Shown: in pieces, positions 34,386 to 43,000 of the stretch
How the letters are laid out: every line of letters begins with the position of its first letter
Position numbering within the stretch: the first letter of the stretch is position 1
Assembly: GCA_947631765.1 (NCBI GenBank)
Contig: CANRMP010000005.1
Coordinates: forward strand, 1-64,000
DNA: 64,000 bases
Reading direction: 5' to 3'
Origin: an uncultured Clostridia bacterium
GTDB taxonomy: Bacteria > Bacillota > Clostridia > Oscillospirales > CAG-272
Made by a program: the position numbers and the translations under genes
The notes under the pieces: model-generated
The model's database searches: none
Told to the model about the DNA's origin: nothing
Seen by the model: only the letters and a program-made list of their open reading frames with translations

Positions 34386-35243
34386 TCAGATGTGTGACAG
34401 GGCGTAGCCTGCGGCAATAAGTATCATTGCGGCAATAAGCAATATCAGCTTTAAAAACAGCGGCTTGTTTTTAAAGTCCCCCAAAAGCCCTACGCCCAAA
34501 AGAACAACAGGTATTGCGGCTCCGGCAAATATCATGCTCATACCGCACGCCTGCAATGCGCCCATGCGCATTCCGACAAGCTCGCTTTTCTCTGTGGCAA
34601 AGTCGCGTACTGCATAGGCAAGAGTGGCGTTTAGCAGGTGCAGTGCCGTAGGAATTGTCATGCCGCCGCTTCGACTTCGCACATACACTGTTGCAAATCC
34701 CATAACAAACAGAGAAAAAAGAGTGTATAAATCAAGCTGATAAAGAGCATACAGCGCCGCAACTGTCAACCCGATTTTTATTATATTGTCCATGGGGCGC
34801 AGTCTTGTATACACATAGCCCTCAAACAGTATCGCCTCGCTAATACCCGTAATGATTATAATAAGTATTATATGCAAAAATGTCGGCGAATGACCGGAAA
34901 CGGCATCCGAAATATGAAAACAGGTAATTGCAAAATTCGGCGCTATTATTTGTACAATAAGAATAAGCGGGAAGGCAATAAGGAGCGCGCCGCCGTAAAC
35001 CAAGCCGCTCCCCAAAAATTCTCTGCCGCTCGGAATATTGAATTTTAACAAGCCGGAAATTTTCAGCCTTGTCTTTAGAGACACCGCAAAAACCGTCGCA
35101 AGGGTGAGAATATAGGAAATGTAAATTGCCCATATTCCGAAAAGTCTGTAGCCTAAAGCGCCGACTATGGCGGCGACAATAAGCGCAATACCGTAAACGG
35201 TCAGCGCGTCATAAACTCTCAGCTTTATTTCTCTTTTTTCCAT
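34386..35243 (-). CDS. CPBP (Abi/CAAX-like) membrane protein with degenerate motif
   Basis: A 285-residue protein with about eight transmembrane helices (for example VYGIALIVAAIVGALGYRLF and LLIAFPLILIVQIIAPNF). The start MEKREIKLRVYD is set by an AAAGAGCGTTTT site. The CPBP protease motif EExxxR is partly lost: the sequence is SEAILFEGYVYTR, with one Glu replaced and the usual FRG reading FEG, while the later His region (TALHLLNATLAYAV) is kept. Activity as an intramembrane peptidase is therefore doubtful. Intact members process CAAX-like or bacteriocin-immunity substrates. It pairs with pepD in one transcript (19-bp gap). Confidence 0.75.
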   Translation of the reverse strand: MEKREIKLRVYDALTVYGIALIVAAIVGALGYRLFGIWAIYISYILTLATVFAVSLKTRLKISGLLKFNIPSGREFLGSGLVYGGALLIAFPLILIVQIIAPNFAITCFHISDAVSGHSPTFLHIILIIIITGISEAILFEGYVYTRLRPMDNIIKIGLTVAALYALYQLDLYTLFSLFVMGFATVYVRSRSGGMTIPTALHLLNATLAYAVRDFATEKSELVGMRMGALQACGMSMIFAGAAIPVVLLGVGLLGDFKNKPLFLKLILLIAAMILIAAGYALSHI

Positions 35244-35270
35244 AAAACGCTCTTTTCCGATATATATTTC

Positions 35271-35299
35271 AAAATGCCGAGAGTAATTCTCGGCATTTT
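35271..35299. terminator. Terminator of the rpmG-rplA operon
   Basis: A perfect 12-bp stem AAAATGCCGAGA with TCTCGGCATTTT around GTAAT. On the minus strand it ends the rplA transcript; it lies just upstream of the CPBP gene. Confidence 0.8.
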
Positions 35300-35353
35300 C
35301 AAATTGCATTTCCTTTGGAGAAACGCCTTATATTATGCTTTTACCCTATTATC

Positions 35354-36049
35354 TCAGCCAAGCTTTGTATAGTTGACCTTGATTCCGGGTCCCATCGTGG
35401 ATGCGAGAACGCACGACTTGATGTACTGACCCTTTGCTGCGGCGGGCTTTGCCTTAATGATTGCGCCAAGCAGAGCATTGAAGTTCTCGGTGAGCTTTTG
35501 CGCGCCAAAAGATGCCTTGCCTATGGGGCAGTGAATGATGTTGGTCTTATCGAGACGGTACTCAATTTTACCTGCCTTAGCCTCGTTAACCGCTCTTGCG
35601 ACGTCGGGTGTAACCGTTCCGGCCTTGGGGTTAGGCATAAGTCCCTTAGGACCGAGCACTCTACCCAGACGACCTACCATACCCATCATGTTAGGTGTGG
35701 TAACGATAACGTCAAACTCGAACCAGTTCTCCTTGAGAATCTTGTCGATATACTCTTCGGCTCCCGCATAATCCGCGCCTGCGGCAAGCGCCGCGTCAAC
35801 GTTTTCGGGGCGAACAAGTGCAAGAACGCGAACGTTTTTACCCGTTCCGTTAGGAAGCACAACCGCTCCTCTGACCTGTTGGTCTGCATGACGGGAGTCA
35901 ACGCCCAGTCTCACATGAACCTCTATGGTCTCGTCAAATTTTGCTTTTGCGGTACGGCAGACAAGGTCAAGCGCCTCGTTTGTATCGTAAAGCTTTGATT
36001 TTTCAATAAGCTTTGCGCTGTCTGTATATATTTTTCCTTTTTTAGCCAT
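35354..36049 (-). CDS. rplA: 50S ribosomal protein L1
   Basis: A 231-residue L1 of normal length. It has the typical N-terminal [20 protein letters not shown], and [20 protein letters not shown] in domain II. It forms the mobile L1 stalk and, in many bacteria, represses its own operon by binding the mRNA. It follows rplK by 17 bp and is the last gene before the terminator; rplJ and rplL are not adjacent here, so the usual four-gene set is cut short. Confidence 0.98.
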   Translation of the reverse strand: MAKKGKIYTDSAKLIEKSKLYDTNEALDLVCRTAKAKFDETIEVHVRLGVDSRHADQQVRGAVVLPNGTGKNVRVLALVRPENVDAALAAGADYAGAEEYIDKILKENWFEFDVIVTTPNMMGMVGRLGRVLGPKGLMPNPKAGTVTPDVARAVNEAKAGKIEYRLDKTNIIHCPIGKASFGAQKLTENFNALLGAIIKAKPAAAKGQYIKSCVLASTMGPGIKVNYTKLG

Positions 36050-36066
36050 CTGTCACATTCCTCCTA

Positions 36067-36492
36067 TTATTCCTCAACGGTAATGCCCATGCTGCGGGCG
36101 GTACCTCTGACCATGCTTTCGGCAGCCTCAATGGACGCCGCGTTAAGGTCAGGCATCTTTGTGGTTGCTATCTCTGTGACCTGAGCCTTTGTGAGCTTTG
36201 CAACCTTTGTCTTGTTGGGAACGGCGGAGCCGGACTCAATACCGCACGCCTTCTTGATAAGCACTGCGACAGGGGGGGTCTTGACGATAAAAGTAAAGGA
36301 ATGGTCAGCATATACCGTGATAACAACGGGAACGATAAGACCTATTTGAGACTTGGTTCTTTCGTTGAATTCCTTTGTGAAGTTGGGAATCGAAACGCCG
36401 TGCTGACCAAGTGCGGGTCCTACAGGGGGTCCGGGAAGTGCCTTTCCTGCAGGCAGCTGAAGTTTGATATAGCCTGTAATTTTCTTTGCCAT
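36067..36492 (-). CDS. rplK: 50S ribosomal protein L11
   Basis: A 141-residue L11. The start [20 protein letters not shown] is normal and is set by GGAGGTATTTTTACT; a longer frame upstream is not supported. The N-terminal domain shows [20 protein letters not shown] and the C-terminal rRNA-binding domain ends [14 protein letters not shown]. It forms the GTPase-associated centre with 23S rRNA and binds the stringent-response machinery. Between nusG and rplA. Confidence 0.98.
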   Translation of the reverse strand: MAKKITGYIKLQLPAGKALPGPPVGPALGQHGVSIPNFTKEFNERTKSQIGLIVPVVITVYADHSFTFIVKTPPVAVLIKKACGIESGSAVPNKTKVAKLTKAQVTEIATTKMPDLNAASIEAAESMVRGTARSMGITVEE

Positions 36493-36588
36493 AGTAAAAA
36501 TACCTCCATTGTGGTTAATATGCGGAAGAATAAAATATTTTCTTCCTCCCACTTGCGTTTTTATTTGTCAAAACGCCAAAAAACAACT

Positions 36589-37158
36589 TTAGATTTCAAG
36601 AATTTCAACGTCTGCGGTATCCAGCTGTGCCGGCGTTTCCCGCCCGAACATCGAAACCATAACGGTAACGGTTTTACCGTCTTCGGATATAGAGTCAACT
36701 CTTCCCACATATCCCGTGAACACGCCGGTTCTGACTCTGACGCTGTCGCCCACCTTGTAAGGCAGAGCGATAACGCTTATCTTGCCTGCCTCGTCCTTGT
36801 CCTCGGAGGACTCAAGTCCGAGATCTGCAACCTCTTGGGCTGTCAGAGGAGTGGGGGCTGAACCGGGACCCACAAAGCCGGTGACGCCGGTAATATTGCG
36901 GATTATATGCCATGTAAAATCGGACATTATCATCTTGATTATAACATAGCTCGGGAATATCTTGCTCTCGACCTTTTTTGCGGACTCCCCTTCGCCTTCG
37001 ATAACCGTTTCTGTCGGGATGCGGATATCAAATATCAGATTTTGGAGTGAACGGTTGTCCACGATTTTTTCAAGATTGGTCTTTACCTTGTTTTCATAGC
37101 CGGAGTATGTGTGTATAACGTACCATTTAACTCCGTCAATGTAATTGTTTGCTTCCAT
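36589..37158 (-). CDS. nusG: Transcription termination/antitermination protein NusG
   Basis: A 189-residue NusG. The NGN domain starts WYVIHTYSGYENKVKTNLEK and carries the hydrophobic polymerase contact (IIKMIMSDFTWHIIRNITGV). The linker is acidic (SSEDKDEAGK). The KOW domain is GDSVRVRTGVFTGYVGRVDS. It binds RNA polymerase to change pausing and, with Rho or S10, termination. Lies 23 bp behind secE and 96 bp ahead of rplK. Confidence 0.98.
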   Translation of the reverse strand: MEANNYIDGVKWYVIHTYSGYENKVKTNLEKIVDNRSLQNLIFDIRIPTETVIEGEGESAKKVESKIFPSYVIIKMIMSDFTWHIIRNITGVTGFVGPGSAPTPLTAQEVADLGLESSEDKDEAGKISVIALPYKVGDSVRVRTGVFTGYVGRVDSISEDGKTVTVMVSMFGRETPAQLDTADVEILEI

Positions 37159-37181
37159 TCTGCTCGCCTTTTCTTAAAAGA

Positions 37182-37472
37182 TTAAAACAGACTTCCAAAC
37201 AGAGCGATTCCGCTTCCGAAAAGGTAGTCAACAAGTGCGATAACCGCCGCGAAAACTACCATAATAACGCAAACGAGAACAGTGCTGTTCACGGTATCCT
37301 TTCTCGAATACCATGTTATTTTGCCAAGCTCGCTTTTAAGATCCTTAAGATATGAAGAAACCTTATGGCTTTTTGCCTTCTTATCCTTTTTGGCAGGCTT
37401 TTTTGCAGTCTTTTTATCAACCGATTCGGAAGCCTTTGCGATTTCCTCGGTATTATTTGTGTTTTCAGCCAT
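37182..37472 (-). CDS. secE: Preprotein translocase subunit SecE
   Basis: A 96-residue SecE with a Lys/Ala/Ser-rich N-terminal extension of about 35 residues (KKTAKKPAKKDKKAKSHKVS), then SSYLKDLKSELGKITWYSRK and one transmembrane helix (TVLVCVIMVVFAAVIALVDY). It clamps SecY in the translocase. The extension is common in Clostridia. AAGGAGGAAATT ribosome site; 10 bp behind rpmG. Confidence 0.96.
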   Translation of the reverse strand: MAENTNNTEEIAKASESVDKKTAKKPAKKDKKAKSHKVSSYLKDLKSELGKITWYSRKDTVNSTVLVCVIMVVFAAVIALVDYLFGSGIALFGSLF

Positions 37473-37482
37473 AATTTCCTCC

Positions 37483-37632
37483 TTATTTAGATTCCTTATG
37501 CAGAGTGTGTTTCCTACAGAAACGGCAATACTTATTCATTTCAAGTCTGTCAGGATCGTTTTTCTTGTTTTTCTTAGTATTGTAGTTTCTCTGTTTGCAC
37601 TCACTGCAAACCATTGTGATTTTAACTCTCAC
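37483..37632 (-). CDS. rpmG: 50S ribosomal protein L33
   Basis: A 49-residue L33 that starts at GTG (37632) after an AGGAGGTGCCGAAA site, 21 codons inside an open frame. The sequence [20 protein letters not shown] has two CxxC pairs (CSEC and CRFC), so this is the zinc-binding (C+) form. It is the first gene of the rpmG-secE-nusG-rplK-rplA operon. Short neighbours and the usual gene order support the assignment. Confidence 0.97.
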   Translation of the reverse strand: MRVKITMVCSECKQRNYNTKKNKKNDPDRLEMNKYCRFCRKHTLHKESK

Positions 37633-37740
37633 TTTCGGCACCTCCTGAAATATTTGAGATACTGTCATATCCCATAAAGATTTTACCTCCCTCAAACGAA
37701 GAGAAAGCTTCCTTTCCCGACTAAAGGGCGCAACAAAAAA

Positions 37741-37792
37741 ACCTCTCCGCAGAGGTGAAACTATTATACAACAAAGCTTATGCCTTTGTCAA
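37741..37792 (-). promoter_or_regulatory. Consensus promoter with TSS-proximal hairpin, rpmG operon
   Basis: On the minus strand TTGACA (37787-37792) and TATAAT (37763-37768) are separated by 18 bases, both perfect. The predicted start, about 37757, falls at the 5' edge of a hairpin ACCTCT-GCGG-AGAGGT (37741-37756) that is followed by TTTTTTT. The mRNA would therefore begin with a terminator-like stem, possibly a 5' stabiliser or a very early attenuator. Confidence 0.8.
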
Positions 37793-37847
37793 TAGTTTTT
37801 TTTCATTTTTTCTGATTTTGTTCGTAAATTTATCTTAAATAAAGAAC

Positions 37848-37933
37848 GGGACGCGCCTTTGCCCGAATACCGGGCAAAAATCATCTCACATTTACCCCGA
37901 AAAAACGGCGACTCGGACAATACGGCGCGTCCC
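37848..37933. ncRNA. Candidate structured 3' element near membrane-protein gene
   Basis: An outer 10-bp helix GGGACGCGCC (37848-37857) with GGCGCGTCCC (37924-37933) encloses a perfect inner stem TTTGCCCG with CGGGCAAA (37858-37878) beside a 45-base loop region. On the plus strand it is followed by TTTTCTT. It lies behind the 327-aa gene and before the rpmG promoter. It may be a processed 3' UTR, or a plus-strand small RNA. Confidence 0.4.
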
Positions 37934-37957
37934 TTTTCTTAAAAAATAATCTTATGT

Positions 37958-38941
37958 TTAAGCTTGGTTTGTATCGATCGGATTTTTCGCGTTTTTGGTG
38001 TGAGGGTTGAATTTTTTTATAAATTTTTTAAGAAGCGTAAATCTCAGCAAGACGAGCGCCGCACATATTACAAACACCGCAATAACAATTGTACCGATAT
38101 CAAGCCTCAGCACCGACAAAACTATGCCGACCCCGCAAGAAAGCGCTCCAAGTACTGCGACAAGCTTTCTTGTAAACACCTCAACAAGCGCAAGAAGAAG
38201 CAAAAGAATTGCAAAAGCAATAATGTATATAGCATACGGATCCTGTGTTGCAACAGGTCCGGGCGCGGCGTTTTGATACACGCTTATACTGCTTATCTGC
38301 ACCTTTCCGTCGCCCTCGATAACCTCAAATACCAGGGGCAAAACTCCTTCATCTCCCAAAAAATCGTTTCTGAAGGTTCCGTCATTATCCATAATGTTAT
38401 AGGACACGTCAAAATAATACACATAGTAGCCCTTGTATTTGCCTTTGGCGTCTCCGTCTTTAAGGTAATCCGAATGTATGCACTCGACGTTAATATTGTA
38501 TATTTTCTGCTGTGTAAAGGTCTTTTCTCCGTATTTTTCAATGTACTCGTCGGTGAACATCAAGTTGTATTTTTCATAGTCTCCCGATATGACGGCTTTG
38601 AAATACTCGTCAAAAAATACGCAGACATTGCCGTAATTTGCGGCGTCCCCGTCCACCTCAAAGGTCTCGTTGTCATAGGTGTAATGAAGATATCTGTTCT
38701 CTTTGAGATACTTTTCGTCAAGCATTATGTCCTTTTCATAATCGGGCTCTAAAAAGTGATGACTGCCAAGCGTCAGCGTTGTTATCTCGGTCTCTTTTTC
38801 GGGGTCGTCCTCGGGCACAAGCGCGTCAAAATCAATCATATTAATTAAAGGAAGAAGAACTGCCGCCGCCGCAAGTATCACAAAAAATATTATTATTTTC
38901 TTTTTTGTCTCTTTCTTGGGTCCTGTTTTGTTTTCGTCCAT
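37958..38941 (-). CDS. Membrane protein of unknown function, 327 aa
   Basis: The start MDENKTGPKKETKKKIIIFF is chosen because AAAGGAAC precedes it; an upstream frame is less likely. A short cytosolic N terminus is followed by one helix (IIIFFVILAAAAVLLPLINM), then an extracellular domain of about 190 residues rich in Tyr and Asp (GKYKGYYVYYFDVSYNIMDN, DGTFRNDFLGDEGVLPLVFE), and three C-terminal helices (IYIIAFAILLLLLALVEVF, LGALSCGVGIVLSVL and IVIAVFVICAALVLLRF). No known family is recognised. It is separated from the rpmG operon by the structured element and a strong promoter. Confidence 0.72.
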   Translation of the reverse strand: MDENKTGPKKETKKKIIIFFVILAAAAVLLPLINMIDFDALVPEDDPEKETEITTLTLGSHHFLEPDYEKDIMLDEKYLKENRYLHYTYDNETFEVDGDAANYGNVCVFFDEYFKAVISGDYEKYNLMFTDEYIEKYGEKTFTQQKIYNINVECIHSDYLKDGDAKGKYKGYYVYYFDVSYNIMDNDGTFRNDFLGDEGVLPLVFEVIEGDGKVQISSISVYQNAAPGPVATQDPYAIYIIAFAILLLLLALVEVFTRKLVAVLGALSCGVGIVLSVLRLDIGTIVIAVFVICAALVLLRFTLLKKFIKKFNPHTKNAKNPIDTNQA

Positions 38942-39054
38942 TTTTATGACCGTTCCTTTCTGTCGGCTCATCCCCGTTAATGTCCCCATAACCGATAGAG
39001 TATTATAGCATAAATTTTTAGTTCTTTCAATCACATTTTATTAAAAAAATAACG

Positions 39055-39083
39055 TTGACAAATCAAGCTCTTTATTTTATAAT
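39055..39083 (+). promoter_or_regulatory. Consensus promoter of the NERD-like gene
   Basis: TTGACA (39055-39060), a 17-base spacer and TATAAT (39078-39083), all perfect, 39 bp before the first start codon. Confidence 0.8.
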
Positions 39084-39122
39084 TAGTGTACGTAATATTC
39101 TTTATTTTAAAGGACGGTCGAT

Positions 39123-39158
39123 ATGAATCTGCCAACTGTTATGAATCTGCCAACTGTT
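39123..39158 (+). repeat. Exact 18-bp tandem duplication at a start codon
   Basis: ATGAATCTGCCAACTGTT occurs twice head to tail. Both copies carry an ATG in frame, so MNLPTV is encoded twice. The first ATG has the better ribosome site. Confidence 0.9.
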
Positions 39159-39902
39159 ATTTTACTTATATTCTGCGGCGTTGTCGCATTAATCACCGTA
39201 ATATACATGTTTATTTCGGTTCGTAAGCGTTCGTATTTGTCATCGATATACAACAACAGCGCAAGAGATTACCGCTTTGCCTACGCGCTTATGCGGCTGT
39301 ATTTCAAAAAAGCGGTCATGAGGTGCGTTTATCTGCTAAAAACCAACGACGGCATATCTCCGAGGGCTGACGTTGTCGCCGTTCTCAAGGGCGGTATTGT
39401 CGTTATTACCGTACTTGACGGCAAAGGCTTTTTCAGCACTCCCGCCGAGGGCAGCTGGTACCTTACCGACGATAATAATATAACGACCGAAATTCCAAAC
39501 AGCTTAAAGCTCGGAAAACGCTATGTGAGCGAATTAGACAGCCTGCTTGTAAGGTCGGGTATCCCCTCGCAAAATATATACAATATTGTGCTTCTTTCCG
39601 ATGACAAGGCGACGTTTGACGAGCTTCACTCGGACAATATCCTCACAGGCGACATGCTTATTCCCTTCTGCAAAAAGCTGTGCAACGCGCCGATAATGAA
39701 CGGTCGCACGCAAAAAAGCATTATAAGCGCCATAATGCGCCATCATAAAAACTGCAAGAGCTACGCCGACAGAAATATTTACAACACTCTTTCCTTTTCC
39801 TCCAAAGAACCCTCTCTGCCGAGCTTTTCGACCGAATTTGACAAGCCCGAAATTCCCGTTTCCACTCCGGATAACGATAATGATGATGAAAATAATGACT
39901 GA
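39123..39902 (+). CDS. NERD-like membrane-anchored protein, 259 aa
   Basis: The N terminus is a repeated MNLPTV followed by a transmembrane helix (VILLIFCGVVALITVIYMFI) and a basic stretch. Residues about 60-190 resemble the NERD nuclease-related fold (ADVVAVLKGGIVVITVLDGK, then GSWYLTDDNN), but the usual Glu-x-Lys is replaced by TVLDGK, so catalysis is doubtful. The C-terminal 40 residues are acidic and low complexity (STPDNDNDDENND). AAAGGACGGTCGAT precedes the first ATG. A strong consensus promoter drives it, and a terminator converges with the GH31 gene. Function unknown. Confidence 0.7.
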   Translation: MNLPTVMNLPTVILLIFCGVVALITVIYMFISVRKRSYLSSIYNNSARDYRFAYALMRLYFKKAVMRCVYLLKTNDGISPRADVVAVLKGGIVVITVLDGKGFFSTPAEGSWYLTDDNNITTEIPNSLKLGKRYVSELDSLLVRSGIPSQNIYNIVLLSDDKATFDELHSDNILTGDMLIPFCKKLCNAPIMNGRTQKSIISAIMRHHKNCKSYADRNIYNTLSFSSKEPSLPSFSTEFDKPEIPVSTPDNDNDDENND

Positions 39903-39932
39903 TATTCGGTTTGCCTCTTAAAAACCTTACGC

Positions 39933-39977
39933 AAAAACCGACCGTATAAAGCATATCGCTTTTAAGGTCGGTTTTTT
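39933..39977 (+). terminator. Terminator of the NERD-like gene
   Basis: AAAAACCGACC pairs with GGTCGGTTTTTT, with a 22-base loop, then more T. Confidence 0.75.
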
Positions 39978-40007
39978 ATTATTGCTTTTGCCGCGTTTTA
40001 AAGGATA

Positions 40008-40040
40008 CCCTCTTGCCGCCGCAATGCGTCGGCAAGAGGG
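40008..40040 (-). terminator. Terminator of the GH31 gene
   Basis: Perfect 11-bp stem CCCTCTTGCCG with CGGCAAGAGGG around an 11-base loop, 18 bp behind the GH31 stop; on the minus strand it is followed by TATCCTTTAAAA. Confidence 0.65.
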
Positions 40041-40057
40041 GTACTTGAAGCTTAATA

Positions 40058-43000
40058 TTACAACTTTGAGAAGCTGAACCAATCAATTGTCAGGTCGGCG
40101 TTTTTGCCTTGGGGTGCGCGGTATTCAAACCAAATTGCGCCTTGAGGATCGTCGGTATTAAGGCAGTCGGCGTTTATTGTGTGCCATTGCCCGTCGGACG
40201 GTATCTCAATTTGAGCAAGAATCTTGTCGCCCACTCCCGTCTCGTATACGGTAAGCGTTCCGCCGACAGAGGATAGTATGCGCAGGGTGATATTTTTCTT
40301 ATCCGCCGCCAAAACGTCGGCAAAGCCGAAGACTGCGCCGTCTGTATTTGTCGAGATTGTCCCGTCCGAGTTAACGGTAAAGCCGTTTTTCTCGGTTGCG
40401 TTTTCTGCCTCGACCTTTCCGTATCCGTCTACAGAAGAGCCGACCCTCTTGAAGCGCAGGCTGTCAAGATTGAAGTTTCCGGGGTTGGAGCCCTCAGCCA
40501 CAATCGAGAAGGTATGCGCTCCCGCCGAAAGCTCTATATCAGGCAGGGTGTACTCAGTCCAAACTCCGTTCTTTGCAGAATCTCCCCAAGTCTCGGTGAC
40601 GGCAAAGGAGAGATCTGCAACCTTGACCCCATCGACATACAGACCGCCCGTATGGTTGGAATTGTCATAGCGCGAATCGTTCTTCTTGCCGCATCCCACA
40701 CGTATAACAAGGCTGTATTTCCCGCCGGATAGGACGTTTGCATCAAAGGCTATCTCGTCGCCGGCAATTTTGAAGGGCTTAACAAAGCCGCTTCCGGTAT
40801 AACCCTTCCACTCACCGTCGGTGTGCAGAACGTAAAGGCTGTCGGTGTTCTGAGAGTAGCAATCTGCGTTTTCAAGCTCGTAGAGTGTGCCGTCCTCAAT
40901 TGTAGGCATGCTGCTGCCGGGATCGGTTGATGGGTCGGCAAGCTCGGGCTCTACTATTCCTGCCGATTCGACGGTAAGAGTCATTGCCTTGCCGCTGTCG
41001 GCAAATTTCACGTACAGTGTATTGCCCTCGTACAGGCATCCTTCCCCTGCCGCCTCGTAAGCGTCGCGGGTAGAATATACGGTAAGCTTTTTGCCGTCAA
41101 GTGTTACGCTGTTGATTTTTCCCAAATGGTGAATTTGCAAGTGGTAGTCGCGCTCAACAGGTGTGAAAACCTCTGAGTTGCCCAAAAACCGCTCGCCGAT
41201 AGACAGCGTGACCTTTCCGCCCTCCTGCTTGCAGGTGTAAGAGGTTGTGGCATAGGCGTTTTTGGTGATATATTCGCGGCTGACGCCGTCATCCTCGTAA
41301 AGGGTATATTCGGTCGTTCCGTGAGGATATATGTCAAGCGTCAGGGGTGAGAGGGGATATTCGTCGGCATAGTTGACCTCGGGTCCCACGGGGATTATTG
41401 CCCCTGCTTTGACAAATACCGGAATTTCGGTAAGTCCTGCGGGAACTCTCACCGTGCAGCCCTTCTCGCCGCCCTCGTAACGCTCGCCGGTGTAGTAGTT
41501 ATACCATGTGGTATTCGGCGGGAACCAAACTGACACTGTGGTATCCTGCGCCTTGGTGGCAGGAGCGACTAAAAACCAGTCGCCGAGATAGTATTGCTGA
41601 TTGAGCGTCCACGCATCGGGATTGTACTGACTTCCGTCCTCCAAAATCATTGCGCGCATTATCGGGACTCCAGTCGAGTAGCCCTGCCATTCGGCGGTAT
41701 ACAGATACGGATAGAGAGAATAGCGGATTTTAAGATTTGCCTTCAGGGTTTCCTGCGCCGTTGTATCGTAGGTCCAAGGCTCTCTGCCGCCGTGACCGTG
41801 CGTGCGCATCAGGGCGCTCCACGCGCCGAACTCAGCCACCCAGCGGGTATAAAGCTCGTTTGTGGGACGGCTCTTAAAGCCGCCGAGATCGCAGGAGGTT
41901 GCCCAATAGCCGATAAGACCGGTATCGAGTGCAAAGCCTATCTGATAAGCCAAATCGTTTTCGGTGGCGTCGATATCCCCCGACCATGCGGTGGCAAAGT
42001 GCTGTCCGGCGTAGCTGCCTCGGGTCATGAACATGGGACGGCTGGCGTCTGTATACGCCTTCCAAGCCTCATAAGCGCCCTTTGCCGCAAACGTCGGCGC
42101 GGTATTTGAACCCAAAACGTCAAATTCATCAGGCCAAAACCAGTCTCCGTATCCGGTGGTGATAACGCTGTCCATATAGGATTTAACCCACTTTTCGCTG
42201 TACGGAGGCTTGTAAAGCTGTGTGCCTCCCGACGCCTCGGGAGTTCCCGCGTTGTTGTGCAGACCCACATGGAAGCCGAGCTCTCGGGCGATTCTGAACA
42301 TCTCGTCAATATCGGGGAACTTTTGCGTATTGTTGTTCCACATCTGATTGCCCCACTTCTCGCCGTCTCCGTGGTTGGCCTCGGTAACGTTAACGTCGCC
42401 CCGCCAGCCGTAGTCAAAGACGTAGCAGTCGCTCGGGTATCCTTCTTCGCGCAAGCGGGTGATCCACTCGATAAACTCCGCCTGTGTGGCGTTCTCGTTG
42501 CCGTATTTGGAAAGCATGAAGCCGAGCGCCCACTTACCGTACATCTCCATTCTGCCGGTAAGCTCGGCGTATTCGTTTAAAATGGTCTTGAAATCCGGAC
42601 CGTAGAAATAGAAATAATCAAGATAGCCCTCGGTCTGAAATCCGCCGCCGTGCTTGAAAAAGGAGGTGTTCTCGCTTATGGTATTGAGAAACACACCGTA
42701 GCCCACCGTACTCATAAAGAAGGGCGCCACAACCCGTCCGTGCGACATGGTAAACTCGTTAAAATCCTGATTGTAGCGGTTGAGACTGCGCCTTCTGCCG
42801 TGATCTCCCGAGCCGAAGCCGAAGATTCCGCCCGCATTGGTCTTGCCCTCGCTTTTGCGCACTCCGACGGTATTGCCCTTGGTATAAATGCCGCTTTCTT
42901 TATCGCCGCTTAGCAGATTGCCGTTTGAATCGTACAAGCTCACGCGGAAGGGGAAAATTTGCACCCGTACCTCCATGTCGGCGGTTTTTATGACGGTTTC

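Noticed and set aside
39123..39902. Active NERD nuclease
   Set aside because: The fold-like strands are present but the usual catalytic Glu-x-Lys is missing, so only a NERD-like call is given.
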